A DNA stretch of 35,151 nucleotides, from contig DAIDJC010000004.1 of the NCBI GenBank assembly GCA_027451565.1, forward strand, positions 1-35,151. The letters run 5' to 3'. Origin of the DNA: Limisphaerales bacterium (GTDB lineage Bacteria; Verrucomicrobiota; Verrucomicrobiia; Limisphaerales; UBA11358). The notes beneath the pieces were generated by a model. That model made no database searches. It was given only the letters and a program-made list of their open reading frames with translations, and was not told where the DNA came from. Of this stretch, positions 19,161-27,937 are shown piece by piece (within the stretch, counting starts at the first letter, position 1; each line of letters begins with the position of its first letter). The position numbers were made by a program, and so were the translations under genes.

Positions 19161-19361
19161 ATGCATATACCTATCGAGAAGCTGAACCCGGGTCTGAAGC
19201 GCCGGCCCACCACTGCCATTTCAAATGTTCAACAACAGGGCTGGCCTCAACCTCCTCCGATCCGGTTGGATCCGATTGTGGCTCAATTGGCACAGATTTC
19301 CCGCCGTGTGCCCTATGCAAACGTCGCGAAAGGCGTTCCATTTTCTCCCCTGAACGATTAA
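19161..19361 (+). CDS. Possible small protein of unknown function (66 aa)
   Basis: ATG at 19161: MHIPIEKLNPGLKRRPTTAISNVQQQGWPQPPPIRLDPIVAQLAQISRRVPYANVAKGVPFSPLND, ending TAA; no recognised family and no clear RBS. Lies in a gap between minus-strand genes. Confidence 0.25.
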   Translation: MHIPIEKLNPGLKRRPTTAISNVQQQGWPQPPPIRLDPIVAQLAQISRRVPYANVAKGVPFSPLND

Positions 19362-19631
19362 TTTTTGCGGGTCCTCCCCGTACCCGCCCATAATGGACTC
19401 CCCAAGTCCAGATCATACGGGGTGGACCCCAACGATTTCACCCATAACGATGTTTGAGGGGTGACCTGGATTTATCCTTCAACGGCTTTTTAACACTCCT
19501 TGCCCCCAAAAGTGCGATCTGAAACGGCCTTCAGGTATATTGGCAATCCTGCTATCCCAAGACCAAGTGGCTGAATTTCATCCATGCTGTCCAATTTTTT
19601 CGATGGAGCGGTTTTGAAATCTTGAACCTTG

Positions 19632-20369
19632 TCAGATACTCCGGAGGTGGTTCATCGTTAGCTCGTTGCAAATGGGGCGGTTTTTTTCACATGGAGAACC
19701 TGTTGTATGTCTCAGTTGGATTTTTTTTTCGGTGACGACCATTTCCGTGTAACTCACTGTGGTTGCCTCTGTACGGTGCATGCAGATGGAGTAGGGGCCC
19801 TGATCCGGCAGATGGGACCCGTGAAACCGCCTCAACCAAATCAATTGTCCCGCATCATTTTCGTTTTGAGCAGCATTAAAAGTTTCAGAGCGGATTTTTT
19901 GAGCTCCTGGCTCATCGTGGCCTGAAGAAATCCAGATGCCGGTGCGCCAAGGATGTTCGAGAATTGAAACATCCCTCAAATCCCAGCGCCATTCAAACAC
20001 TTCACGGCTGGCGCTGAAAATTCCGATCAGTCTGAATGGGTTTGTTTTCTGCAAGGGCATCGTTGCGAGACGCCACTCCCAATCCTGCCGGTTATCGCAT
20101 GCAAGCATTTCGGGAATCAGGCGACCGCGGCTTTCGATGGAACCTTCAACCCGTGTTGGGATGGCGTACCAGTTCACGATGGCGCAGCCCAGCCCAACAT
20201 CGTTGACCCCCACCCAAGCGCCACCGCCGGGTTCAAAAGGATAAAGTGCCTGTCGCTTGCCCAAAAAATGCAGGTCAGGAGGCAAAGATTTGACCCGGCT
20301 TCTTTGTTCGTCCCGGTTCATTCCCAGGGCAAATCCATTTTTTCGGGCGAGAAAAGTGACGGTACACAT
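19632..20369 (-). CDS. NRDE family protein (TANGO2-like)
   Basis: 'MCTVTFLARKNGFALGMNRDEQRSR', 'PFEPGGGAWVGVNDVGLGCAIVNWY': N-terminal MCT and NRDE motif. Confidence 0.9.
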   Translation of the reverse strand: MCTVTFLARKNGFALGMNRDEQRSRVKSLPPDLHFLGKRQALYPFEPGGGAWVGVNDVGLGCAIVNWYAIPTRVEGSIESRGRLIPEMLACDNRQDWEWRLATMPLQKTNPFRLIGIFSASREVFEWRWDLRDVSILEHPWRTGIWISSGHDEPGAQKIRSETFNAAQNENDAGQLIWLRRFHGSHLPDQGPYSICMHRTEATTVSYTEMVVTEKKIQLRHTTGSPCEKNRPICNELTMNHLRSI

Positions 20370-20508
20370 GGTTCGAAATCCGGATCGCCAGATCAACTTT
20401 TCGGGTTCCGGGTGTTTTGAAATTGGCTGGTGAGGATTCCCCCAAAACCCGTTTTGTTGGCGCCGTAGATTCCTTTTAAAGTCATCAAAGGACAGTGACC
20501 TCAGGTGA

Positions 20509-21054
20509 TTACTTGCAGGGAACGGTTGATTCCTGGCGTTGGTGATGGATTGTGGATGGCGCCATGCCGAAATCCCCGGGCAGCTTGATATCCATTGACA
20601 GAGTCATCAGGCGGATGATGGCATAATGATGAGTGGCGTGGGCCGTTGCGTACATAACTTCCCTTCCCAAGGTGGATTGGGCTTCTTGGGGAATGGTTGA
20701 GTAAGGATTTGTCTGGGAAATCGCCCGCATGGGCTGGTCCCAATTCCGCGCTTTTAATGCCAGGAAATTTCCCCTGAGCGCTTTCGTGGCAGCCAGTGCT
20801 GCCTGGCGATCCATTTCCACCAGTGTGCCCCTTTTGCGTTGGTCATAGTTCACCTCGGGGCGATCACAGGAGTTGAGCAATAGTTGAAAATGATCCAAGA
20901 CATGCCGGTAATGGCCGCCCATGGTACCGCCAAATTGTTGGAAGGCTGGTTTACGGTATTGGTCGTCTGTCATTTGATCCAACATCGCTTCACCCTGGCT
21001 CAAAATTGCCAGGACAGATTCCATATGGTTTTGATTCGGAGTTTCCAGATTCAT
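20509..21054 (-). CDS. DinB-like (DinB/YfiT) family protein
   Basis: Histidines in DinB-like contexts 'GGHYRHVLDHFQLLL' and 'TAHATHHYAIIRLM'; start at MNLETPNQ (ORF opens to 21123). Confidence 0.75.
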   Translation of the reverse strand: MNLETPNQNHMESVLAILSQGEAMLDQMTDDQYRKPAFQQFGGTMGGHYRHVLDHFQLLLNSCDRPEVNYDQRKRGTLVEMDRQAALAATKALRGNFLALKARNWDQPMRAISQTNPYSTIPQEAQSTLGREVMYATAHATHHYAIIRLMTLSMDIKLPGDFGMAPSTIHHQRQESTVPCK

Positions 21055-21589
21055 GACAATATAGGAAATGGGTTGGTAAGTGTTTGTGACATTTGTGTGA
21101 AAATATTCAAAGTCGGCCTCCATTGAAAGCGGGTTATGTTAATGGAGAGCGAAAGAGTTCCGCTTTTTGGGCGGGGTTCAAATTTGGATCATGGCCGGAA
21201 ATTGGCCCTTTCCGCATTGTAGATGCCTTTGCACCCATTCCAATGCACAGGGCAGGGGTTCGTTCGCGTTTCATTATGTCAAAGTCCCGTCTTTCATGAT
21301 ACCAAGTCGGTTGGAAGTTTGTTTCCTTACGGGAAAAATGAATTTGTTCTTAAAATTTGCCGGGTTCTGGCTGAAAGAGATTTGGAGGGAGTTGGGGGTG
21401 ACCGATTCGGAATGATAAAGGCAGGCCAGCATGGGCGAAAGATTTGAGAAGGTGGCCTGGTTTTGTGGTGGTTCGGGCCTGGGCTTTTGATCAAAGGCAG
21501 CAATCCGCTTCACCATGATCAATCAGTTCTTATTGAGACCGCATTTTCATGTTCTGGACAATTATTCCCATGAACCTCATGGTGCAGTC

Positions 21590-23674
21590 ATGAAAACTTT
21601 CTGCTTCAGGCCATCGCTTTGGGTTCAATTATTTTTGAAATCCGGCATTCCCGGGCTTGCAGCGCTGCTCCTGGCATGGCATGTCTGCGGCGGCATGGCC
21701 ACGGAAACCAATTTCCTGTCTCCCTATTGCTACCCGGATAATGACCTGGGAGCCACCTGGCAGCCTTCCCGGACCTGTCTGAAACTTTGGGCCCCCACCG
21801 CCTTGGCGGTATCTGTAAAATGGTTTTCTGATCCGGTTACCTCCAGGTTTTCCCTGTTGCCAATGACATTGCAATCCAACGGCATTTGGTTCCTGACTAT
21901 CGAAGGAAACCAGGCCGGGCGCTATTATCTTTACCAAATCACCCTGCCTGGCTCCGTTCCTGGTTCGGTCAGGATCACCGAAGTGAATGATCCCTACGCA
22001 AAAGGTTCATCGGCCAATTCAGGGCGCACCTTGGTATTCAATCCTGCGGACACAGACCCTCCGGGTTGGATGGAGGATCATTTTGTTGGTCTCCGACGGA
22101 ACACGGATGCCATACTATACGAGGCGCACGTGCGTGATTTCACCGTAAACCCACAGTCCGGGGTAAACCCGGAATGGAGAGGCAGGTTTCTTGGCTTTGC
22201 CCAATCAGGAACCGTGAATAGCGCAGGACTTGCCACCGGGTTGGATCACCTTGTGGAACTGGGCATTACCCACGTTCACCTCCTGCCTGTTTTTGATTAT
22301 GCCGGAGGGGATGAAAGACAGGGACCTGGGTCCTACACCTGGTATGACTGGGGCTACGATCCCGTGCTTTATGACAACTTGGAGGGGTCATATTCCACAC
22401 AGCCCAACGGAACATCACGGCAAGCGGAGTTCAAAAAATTAATAATGGCCCTGCACCGCCGTGGAATTGGAGTGGTCCTGGATGTGGTTTTCAACCATAC
22501 CGATGCTGTCGGGGACGCCCCCTTTTCCATTTTTGACAAAATTTACCCGGGCTACTTTTATCGCACCGATGCGGCGGGGCATCCCGCCAATGCCAGCGGT
22601 TGTGGGAATGAATTTGCGTCCGAACGTCCCATGGCGCGGAAGTTCATACTGGATTCCATCCAATATTGGATGCGTGAATACCATGTGGACGGTTTTCGTT
22701 TTGATTTGATGGGCTTGCTGGACCAGACCACCATGAAGGCTGTATATAAGGCGGCAAAAGCCATCAATCCTTCCGCCATCATTTATGGCGAAGGTTGGAG
22801 CATGGAACAGGTCCTTCCACCGGATCAAATGATGACCCAATCGGCGGTGCAGGGGACTGGGGTGGCGGCGTTTAACGACGGGATCCGCGACAACATCAAA
22901 GGAGATGCCGGAAACGCCTCGGCCCGCGGGTTTATCCAGGGATTGGCTCCTCCGTATGGAGGGATGGGCATGTTTTATTTGAATTTGAAGGGTCAAGGCA
23001 CCGGGCGCGGGCCGGGGGTCATTCCTGTTTTTTCTCCCAATGAAACCATCAATTATGACTCCGTGCATGATGATTTATGTTTGTGGGATAAAATCGCCGC
23101 CTCTGCGGCTGACCAGCCGGAAACCATCCGCGAGCAGATGGACCAATTGGCTGCCGGGATCATTCTCACGGCCCAAGGCGTTCCATTTCTGCATGCCGGG
23201 GATGAATTCCTCAGGTCCAAACAGGGTGTGGCCAACAGTTATAACAATAATGATCCTGATGTGAATCCGATCCACTGGGACCTGAAAACAGCGCACGCCG
23301 GGGTGTTTCGCTTTTACAGGGGCCTTGTGGCCATGCGGAAGGCTCATCCCGCGTTTCGCATGGATCAGGCTGCGCAGGTCAACGCATGCATGGAATTTGT
23401 GCCTGGCCTGGGAGATCATCTGGTGGCTTACGTGCTGAAGGATCACGCCAATGGTGACGTATGGCGAAATATACTGGTGGTTTACAATGGATCGGGCGCG
23501 AAGCGACAGGTGGCCATCAGTGGAAAATGGCAGGTGGTGGCCGATGCGCGTGATGCCGGTGTGGACGACTTGCGCACAGTTTTTGGGCCCGTGTCCGTGG
23601 AGCCTTTTTCCTTATTGGTGGCCCATTCTGCAGATTCCATATCCTTTTTGAAACAGCCGCCCCTGACCAATTGA
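21590..23674 (+). CDS. pulA: Secreted type I pullulanase (GH13 family)
   Basis: 'YTWYDWGYDPVLYDNLEGSYS' (type I pullulanase YNWGYDP-like motif), 'VVLDVVFNHT', 'DGFRFDLMG', 'IIYGEGWS', 'NYDSVHDDLCLWDK'; hydrophobic N-terminus; ORF opens at 21515, MKTFCF start preferred. Confidence 0.92.
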   Translation: MKTFCFRPSLWVQLFLKSGIPGLAALLLAWHVCGGMATETNFLSPYCYPDNDLGATWQPSRTCLKLWAPTALAVSVKWFSDPVTSRFSLLPMTLQSNGIWFLTIEGNQAGRYYLYQITLPGSVPGSVRITEVNDPYAKGSSANSGRTLVFNPADTDPPGWMEDHFVGLRRNTDAILYEAHVRDFTVNPQSGVNPEWRGRFLGFAQSGTVNSAGLATGLDHLVELGITHVHLLPVFDYAGGDERQGPGSYTWYDWGYDPVLYDNLEGSYSTQPNGTSRQAEFKKLIMALHRRGIGVVLDVVFNHTDAVGDAPFSIFDKIYPGYFYRTDAAGHPANASGCGNEFASERPMARKFILDSIQYWMREYHVDGFRFDLMGLLDQTTMKAVYKAAKAINPSAIIYGEGWSMEQVLPPDQMMTQSAVQGTGVAAFNDGIRDNIKGDAGNASARGFIQGLAPPYGGMGMFYLNLKGQGTGRGPGVIPVFSPNETINYDSVHDDLCLWDKIAASAADQPETIREQMDQLAAGIILTAQGVPFLHAGDEFLRSKQGVANSYNNNDPDVNPIHWDLKTAHAGVFRFYRGLVAMRKAHPAFRMDQAAQVNACMEFVPGLGDHLVAYVLKDHANGDVWRNILVVYNGSGAKRQVAISGKWQVVADARDAGVDDLRTVFGPVSVEPFSLLVAHSADSISFLKQPPLTN

Positions 23675-23780
23675 ACGCGGTGGAGTGACAGGAGAAGCAA
23701 AATTTGCCCGGATTCACAGATATTGCCTTTCCACCCGTTGGTTCTAGCAAGTGGATCTACATCCAAAAGGGATTGCGAAA

Positions 23781-26573
23781 TCAACCCTTTGATTCTTTTC
23801 CGTTCCGCCTGGCCTGACGCGGTCGTGGGTTCTGGTTGGATTTTTGCTTTTGATTTTGAGGTGGCTGCTCGCGGAGGGAAACCAGTTCGGGCAAGGTGTC
23901 CGGTGCGGGTGCAATTTCTGGCTGGGGCCTGGTCTGTGGAGAGAGTATCACCATCAGCAGCAGACCCACGAGGCAGGTGAGCGCTGTAAAAACACCGGCA
24001 AGGCTGATGTTCCGAAGGCCTGGCGGTGGGAGGAATTTGAATTCCACCTTATGCAAACCGGGTGGAATTTGCACTCCCTGCATCAAAAAATTGCATCGCA
24101 ACAAATGGGCGGCCTGGCCATCCACCCACACCTTCCAGGCGGGATCATACCGATCATTCAACATCAGAATACTGGTTGTGCCAGCCTTGGCCCGCAGGAC
24201 CACGTCCTTCGGGGAATATTGCTGTATTTCCGCCGCTTCCACCGGGTTTGTCGCATTGTTGGAAGGACAGTCCGGGGCGGCTTCATCCACAATCATCTCA
24301 GTTTCCGGGTTAAAAGTCGGATTGAAAAGCTTGTCCAAAACCGATTTGTCCTGAGTGTCGTTGTCCCAGTGGGCATAAACACACGCTCTCGGCAAAATGT
24401 TGCCCATTTCAAAAAGTGAAAAAAGCCCATTCGATGAAAGGGAAACCGTAAAGTCTGCCGGGTCGTGTGTCTGGTATGGGGCGTTGGCTTTGGGCACAAT
24501 ATCAAATTGTATCAGGGGTTTTAGGGGGTGTTCGAAAAGGTTTGAATTGTCTTCCCAGACCGTCTCCAACTCCGAGGGTCCGAGCATGTATCGTGTGTTG
24601 GTGAGTTGCCAGGCGCGAAGGATGGGGGTCAGGGAATTCGTGGTCTGTGTGGGGTCATACCGTTTTTGGTAAGCGGCGAGATCCTCCGGCAGGCGTGGTA
24701 TGGATACCATGTCAAAGGCCTGAATGTTATAGTAGGGGAACTGGTGTTGGAGCCACTCCACCTTGTAAAGATTCCGGATTAAATTCAGGGGCGGCGGCAG
24801 TCGCATGGGCACCAACACCACGCGTTGATCTTGGGGCTGTTGTCTCAAATAATCCAGCACTGGGTTGGTGGAATATTTTTCCTTGTAATCCACCGGCACA
24901 ATCCACGGCAGATTGGCCCGCCCCAAATCCACCAGCAGAAAAAGCAGAATGACCAAAGCACCCAGCGAGCGGCGTTTTCCCGAAAAGGCGCCTGTCTTCA
25001 AGAGGATGATCAAACAGGCTGCTCCTGTTAAAAAAACCGCCCCCCAGCCAGCCGCACGGATGCTGAAATCCGCATCCAAATCCGCCAGGGAGATTAACCG
25101 TACCGATTGAAGGTATTCCACCAGGTCCGAGCGGTGGCTGGCGTAGGCCATCCAGGCAAAAATACTGGTCAGAGCCAGCGCCACGCACACCAGTACTCCA
25201 TGCCGTTCCAATCGGGCCGCCCGTGCAAGCCAGCCGGGTGTTCCTTTTCCCCCTGCGGCCACGGCAAGTTCCTTGGAGGACAGGTAACGGCGGTCCATGG
25301 CGTCCAGGCCCAGGGCAAATAAAACCCCCATGGCTACGTCAAAGACATAGAGGAATTTAGTGGGATTGCGGATCGTGGAGACGTAGGGGAGCTGATAAAA
25401 AAGGTGGTAAAAAGGAGCGTAATGGCCCAAAGCGAGCATGAGAGAGACAGTGGCCAATCCCGAATAAAAAATTACCCAGCCCCTGAGCCGCCGGTCAAAC
25501 ACCGGGTTTTTGCGAACCAACAGCGCGCCAACCGCCCAAAGGCCCACCAATAAGGTTAATGCGCCCACATAATTGCCCCCTCCTGTGTAACGGATAAAAC
25601 CCAGGGGTGGAGGCCCCTGACTTCCATTTTCCAAAAAGGTGTCCCAGGCCGCATCGCGCCCCATGTTTCCCCAATAGTTACCGCCATTTGGGGTGTCCAT
25701 CCGATATCCAAACAACCCAGGAACAAAAAGTCCTAAAACCTCAGCCTTGGGGAGGCTCCACTGGGTTGCCCAATGCCAGCGATCCGCCTTGGTTTGAGAG
25801 TCTTGCGCCGTGCCTTGAACGTTGTGAATGGAAAATTGAATCAGTCCCTGGACGGATTGCGCCGCCAGAAAAAAAGCCAGTGCAGTCACCACGCCAAGCC
25901 TGCCCAGTCCGACCACCACATTTTTGACCCTGTCCCCCTGCTGATGAAGAGTTTGAAACACCATGAACAGGACCACCACCAAGCTAAGGATGGCTCCCAC
26001 ATCTGCCGCCTCCACCACTGCTTCCCCCACTGCAAAACCGGCCAGGGCAAGTCGCAACAAGGTTTGCCCGGGTTTAACCCTGGCCAGAGCGGCCATCGCC
26101 AAAAAGGTCATTGCCAACGCAAAATCATGGGCGGCCACACCCCAACAGGCGACCGAAAAGCAGCTTGAATTCAGCATCATTGCCATCCCGCCCGCGACAC
26201 AGGCCAGCATGCTCAAACCCAGCTCGCGAAAAAAACACCAGCTTCCCAAACCCAGGAGCAGAAGGGACGTGAACGCGTAAAACTTGGAAAAATAGACGGG
26301 CCCCAGAAGCCATTGTAGAACAAAGGTCAGTCCGGGCGCAGCCGGCCCGGTATCCAGACCCACGGAATTTAAATCCGACCAGCATCCGGAGAAACGTCCC
26401 GGCATGGCATGGCATGCCGCCATCAATTCCCCGAGCGGGCCGTCATTGGAAAATAAAACCTTCCCGGGAATGATTGCCGGGAGGAACAGGCACAATAATA
26501 TGGCCCCAAATAAAAAGGACGCGGTTCCCCAACCTCCCCGGAGGAGCCTGTCCATCAAACCAGATAATTTCAT
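23781..26573 (-). CDS. YfhO-like large multi-pass membrane protein
   Basis: 930 aa; 'SNDGPLGELMAACHAMPGRFSGCWSDLN', many TM segments, periplasmic-type C-terminal domain 'LMLNDRYDPAWKVWVDGQAAHLLRCNFLMQGVQIPPGLHKVEFKF', typical of the YfhO family. Confidence 0.85.
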   Translation of the reverse strand: MKLSGLMDRLLRGGWGTASFLFGAILLCLFLPAIIPGKVLFSNDGPLGELMAACHAMPGRFSGCWSDLNSVGLDTGPAAPGLTFVLQWLLGPVYFSKFYAFTSLLLLGLGSWCFFRELGLSMLACVAGGMAMMLNSSCFSVACWGVAAHDFALAMTFLAMAALARVKPGQTLLRLALAGFAVGEAVVEAADVGAILSLVVVLFMVFQTLHQQGDRVKNVVVGLGRLGVVTALAFFLAAQSVQGLIQFSIHNVQGTAQDSQTKADRWHWATQWSLPKAEVLGLFVPGLFGYRMDTPNGGNYWGNMGRDAAWDTFLENGSQGPPPLGFIRYTGGGNYVGALTLLVGLWAVGALLVRKNPVFDRRLRGWVIFYSGLATVSLMLALGHYAPFYHLFYQLPYVSTIRNPTKFLYVFDVAMGVLFALGLDAMDRRYLSSKELAVAAGGKGTPGWLARAARLERHGVLVCVALALTSIFAWMAYASHRSDLVEYLQSVRLISLADLDADFSIRAAGWGAVFLTGAACLIILLKTGAFSGKRRSLGALVILLFLLVDLGRANLPWIVPVDYKEKYSTNPVLDYLRQQPQDQRVVLVPMRLPPPLNLIRNLYKVEWLQHQFPYYNIQAFDMVSIPRLPEDLAAYQKRYDPTQTTNSLTPILRAWQLTNTRYMLGPSELETVWEDNSNLFEHPLKPLIQFDIVPKANAPYQTHDPADFTVSLSSNGLFSLFEMGNILPRACVYAHWDNDTQDKSVLDKLFNPTFNPETEMIVDEAAPDCPSNNATNPVEAAEIQQYSPKDVVLRAKAGTTSILMLNDRYDPAWKVWVDGQAAHLLRCNFLMQGVQIPPGLHKVEFKFLPPPGLRNISLAGVFTALTCLVGLLLMVILSPQTRPQPEIAPAPDTLPELVSLREQPPQNQKQKSNQNPRPRQARRNGKESKG

Positions 26574-26574
26574 C

Positions 26575-27594
26575 TTATCGCTGTCCCGATTCCTCCGTGC
26601 CTGCCTCCGCCCGGCTCCAGTGTGAAAGGTCCCTGCCCAGCAAAGCGCTTAATGCCTCCACCTCGCCCTGCATCTCGCGGCGGACATTGTTTTTCAGCCT
26701 GGTTTCAAAAGGAGCCCGGATGGCGGGGCGCACATTCATGGAGCATAGTCCAAGGCCGGCTTTTTGCACCAGCTTGAAAAGCGGTGCGGGCAGCCAAGTG
26801 CGCAGTTTGACTGCCGAGCTCCGCAGCCATGGATCCTGCAACACTCCCCGCAAGAATTTGCTTTTCACTGTTTGGTTGCCATTGATGATGTCGAAACTCA
26901 TTTCCGCCGGAATGCGCGCCGGATCCAATCCAAGGAATTTTACCACATCCCGGTAAACCTCTCCGGTTCGCTCCGCAAAATCGTCCCAGAGGATTACCTT
27001 GACCTGTTTGCGCCCAAACGCATCCAGATACCTTTTCACTTGATCCGCGTAACACGCCGTCCGGTAATAATCCAATCCCTGCGGAAAATAGGCCTGGCGC
27101 GAAAGTTGATGGCCTTGACGCCGGTCTTTTACTGCTTCCAATGCCTGTCCAAAACTTTCCAAATGTTCATTCCCATCGCACAAAAACTGGTGGTACATGG
27201 AATACATCATCATGGTCGGTTCTCGAAGCATGATTATGATGCGCGCCTCCGGATTGAAGGCCTTAATTTCAGACGCCGCCAGTTCGGATCGCAAATACCA
27301 GACCGAACATTCTCCCACACACTGCCGGGAGGCACCCTCTCGGAATTCGGAGGCGTATGCAGCGGTGTCTCGACGGTAAAATTGGGGCCCAAATTTCAAA
27401 TCCCCGCCAAAATGATGCATTTCCTTGCGTGCCATAAAAACATCCGGATGAGCGGCAAGGTACTGATTCAATGCCGTGGTTCCGCATTTTGGGGCTCCGA
27501 CAATGAAAAAATTGGGGGTCTTATTGGGAGGAATAGAGTGAACCGGGTGTGGATGGGCGGAAAGAGGGTCCAGTTTCGCCAGGGTTTTCGACAT
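26575..27594 (-). CDS. Sulfotransferase domain protein (heparan-sulfate-type)
   Basis: 'FFIVGAPKCGTTALNQYLAAHPDVFMARKEMHHFGGDL' (5'-PSB loop) and 'IIIMLREPTMMMYSMYHQFLCDGNE' (3'-PB region). Confidence 0.93.
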   Translation of the reverse strand: MSKTLAKLDPLSAHPHPVHSIPPNKTPNFFIVGAPKCGTTALNQYLAAHPDVFMARKEMHHFGGDLKFGPQFYRRDTAAYASEFREGASRQCVGECSVWYLRSELAASEIKAFNPEARIIIMLREPTMMMYSMYHQFLCDGNEHLESFGQALEAVKDRRQGHQLSRQAYFPQGLDYYRTACYADQVKRYLDAFGRKQVKVILWDDFAERTGEVYRDVVKFLGLDPARIPAEMSFDIINGNQTVKSKFLRGVLQDPWLRSSAVKLRTWLPAPLFKLVQKAGLGLCSMNVRPAIRAPFETRLKNNVRREMQGEVEALSALLGRDLSHWSRAEAGTEESGQR

Positions 27595-27669
27595 ACTTCG
27601 CTTTCGCTTCGCATTTCATATGCCATGTTTTAGGAGCTCCGAGCTGACGCATCTTTCTTCTTTCAAGTT

Positions 27670-27698
27670 TTTAAAGCTGGAACTACCAAGGCAGACAA
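27670..27698 (-). promoter_or_regulatory. Candidate sigma70-like promoter for the sulfotransferase-yfhO pair
   Basis: On the minus strand: TTGTCT (27698-27693), 17-nt spacer, TTTAAA (27675-27670), upstream of the start at 27594. Confidence 0.25.
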
Positions 27699-27880
27699 TA
27701 ATGCCCCTGTTTACGCCCATTTTTGGTTTTTTTTGGCCGCCAAGGGATCCTGATTTTTGCGAAATTTCCAAGGAAAATCAAACGGTGGTTCCTTGAACAC
27801 CTACTAGGAGTGAATTGTTTGGTGGTATTTGGGTGTATTCACCCAATGAGGTTGGGTGGTTGCACCCAATTTATTTGGGC

Positions 27881-27901
27881 AATTTCGCCGCAGGCGGAAT
27901 T
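27881..27901 (-). terminator. Stem-loop, possible terminator downstream of the 27938-29815 gene
   Basis: Minus strand AATTCCGCC-TGC-GGCGAAATT: 9-bp stem with one imperfect pair, 3-nt loop; no long U-run follows. Confidence 0.35.
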
Positions 27902-27937
27902 TTCAGTAAAATGCCCGGGTGGTTATCGGGCGCAGAA

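Noticed and set aside
20370-20382. GGTTCGAAATCC resembling a tRNA T-loop
   Set aside because: Extra base in the loop, no acceptor, D or anticodon arms around it; it lies at the start of the NRDE gene.
22439-23068. 209-aa - strand ORF inside pullulanase gene
   Set aside because: Antisense to conserved GH13 motifs; no family signal.
23764-23798. AAAGGG...CCCTTT inverted repeat between pulA and the yfhO-like gene as a bidirectional terminator
   Set aside because: Only a 6-bp stem with a large loop and it includes the yfhO-like stop codon; too weak to call.
27592-27622. GCGAA micro-repeats (GCGAAGCGAAAGCGAAG) at the sulfotransferase start
   Set aside because: Very short and imperfect; may be chance in a leader/coding junction.
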